Program-made: the position numbers and the translations under genes
In this document: positions 63,851-64,000 of the stretch, piece by piece
How positions within the stretch are numbered: the first letter of the stretch is position 1
Layout of the letters: every line of letters begins with the position of its first letter
The notes under the pieces: generated by a model
Told to the model about the DNA's origin: nothing
Seen by the model: only the letters and a program-made list of their open reading frames with translations
Database searches by the model: none
From: Bin18 sp965200355
Lineage (GTDB): Bacteria > Desulfobacterota > Binatia > Bin18
Length of the DNA: 64,000 nt
NCBI GenBank assembly: GCA_965200355.1
Contig: OZ241351.1
Coordinates: forward strand, 2,790,001-2,854,000
Direction: 5' to 3'

Positions 63851-64000
63851 ATGCCACGTCCGATCCAAATCGCTGTTATTGGCGACAGCCAGCCCTCGGC
63901 ACAGGTCGCCGGCTGGGCAGAGGAGGTGGGCCGGCTGATTGCCCAGCACGACGCCGTCGTGGTGTGCGGCGGACTTGGCGGCGTGATGGCTGCGGCGGCA
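63851..64000 (+). CDS. LOG-like Rossmann nucleotide-binding protein (N-terminal part)
   Basis: From ATG 63851 the frame stays open to the window end (50 codons). It begins RPIQIAVIGDSQPSA and reaches DAVVVCGGLGGVMAAAA, the glycine-rich GGxGGVM signature of the TIGR00725/LOG-like Rossmann family. The function of this group is not settled; the C-terminus is missing here. Confidence 0.75.
   Translation, partial: MPRPIQIAVIGDSQPSAQVAGWAEEVGRLIAQHDAVVVCGGLGGVMAAAA

Overview
The window is 64 kb of GC-rich bacterial chromosome, densely packed on both strands with about 58 protein genes, one tRNA-Leu(UAA) and no CRISPR array, prophage or insertion sequence. The cell is Gram-negative: there is an MCE/MlaD lipid-transport protein, an OmpA-type lipoprotein, a leadered periplasmic DNA ligase and several lipobox or signal-peptide proteins. 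It looks like an aerobic or facultative respiring heterotroph, with c-type cytochromes, an oxygen-type protoporphyrinogen oxidase, acyl-CoA dehydrogenase, HMG-CoA lyase and two LLM-class flavin oxidoreductases. Gene content resembles deltaproteobacteria-like or Tectomicrobia-like lineages, but nothing here fixes the taxon.

Layout. 0-2.1 kb: a gene tail, mlaD, a diheme cytochrome c and a cytochrome c'-like protein. 2.1-10.8 kb: a six-gene same-strand cassette of VWA, FHA, zinc-ribbon, pseudokinase/PP2C and membrane Ser/Thr kinase proteins, faced by two convergent exported helical-repeat proteins (10.8-14.2 kb). 14.3-19.2 kb: LLM oxidoreductase, tRNA-Leu, fusA, acyl-CoA dehydrogenase. 19.3-25.6 kb: mutS-mutL, a VapBC-like toxin-antitoxin pair, dusB. 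25.6-29.3 kb: nadA, an NrtR-type regulator with a frameshift, a CYCXC-family protein with an in-frame UGA that is a good selenocysteine candidate, a VOC protein, and a membrane-protein gene with a stop at codon 3. 29.5-37.0 kb: DEAD-box helicase, two VOC/glyoxalase genes, parE-parC, an alpha/beta hydrolase. 37.1-45.9 kb: the heme genes hemE-hemH-hemG (hemG apparently frameshifted at its start), then a coupled run of ferritin-like diiron protein, HMG-CoA-reductase homologue, lipid-kinase homologue, hydrolase, methyltransferase and rnhB. 45.9-51.1 kb: pyruvate dehydrogenase E2 and E3, lipB, lipA and HMG-CoA lyase. 51.1-64 kb: periplasmic DNA ligase, an orphan HicB-like protein, a second LLM enzyme, an AIR-synthase-like protein, a catalytic/non-catalytic M16 peptidase pair, an OmpA lipoprotein with a 27-proline tract and a clear terminator, pgk, lon, a HAD phosphatase and the start of a LOG-like gene.

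How genes work together. The 2.1-10.8 kb cassette has a transmembrane kinase, a PP2C phosphatase, phosphothreonine-binding FHA modules and metal-binding VWA modules, so it looks like a self-contained phospho-signalling system at the inner membrane. E2, E3, LipB and LipA form one lipoylation/2-oxoacid dehydrogenase block. HemE, HemH and HemG give the late heme steps. NrtR beside nadA fits NAD control.

Three genes (nrtR, hemG, the 28.9 kb membrane protein) carry a single lesion each. Two of the lesions lie in homopolymer runs, so sequencing or assembly error must be considered alongside real gene decay.
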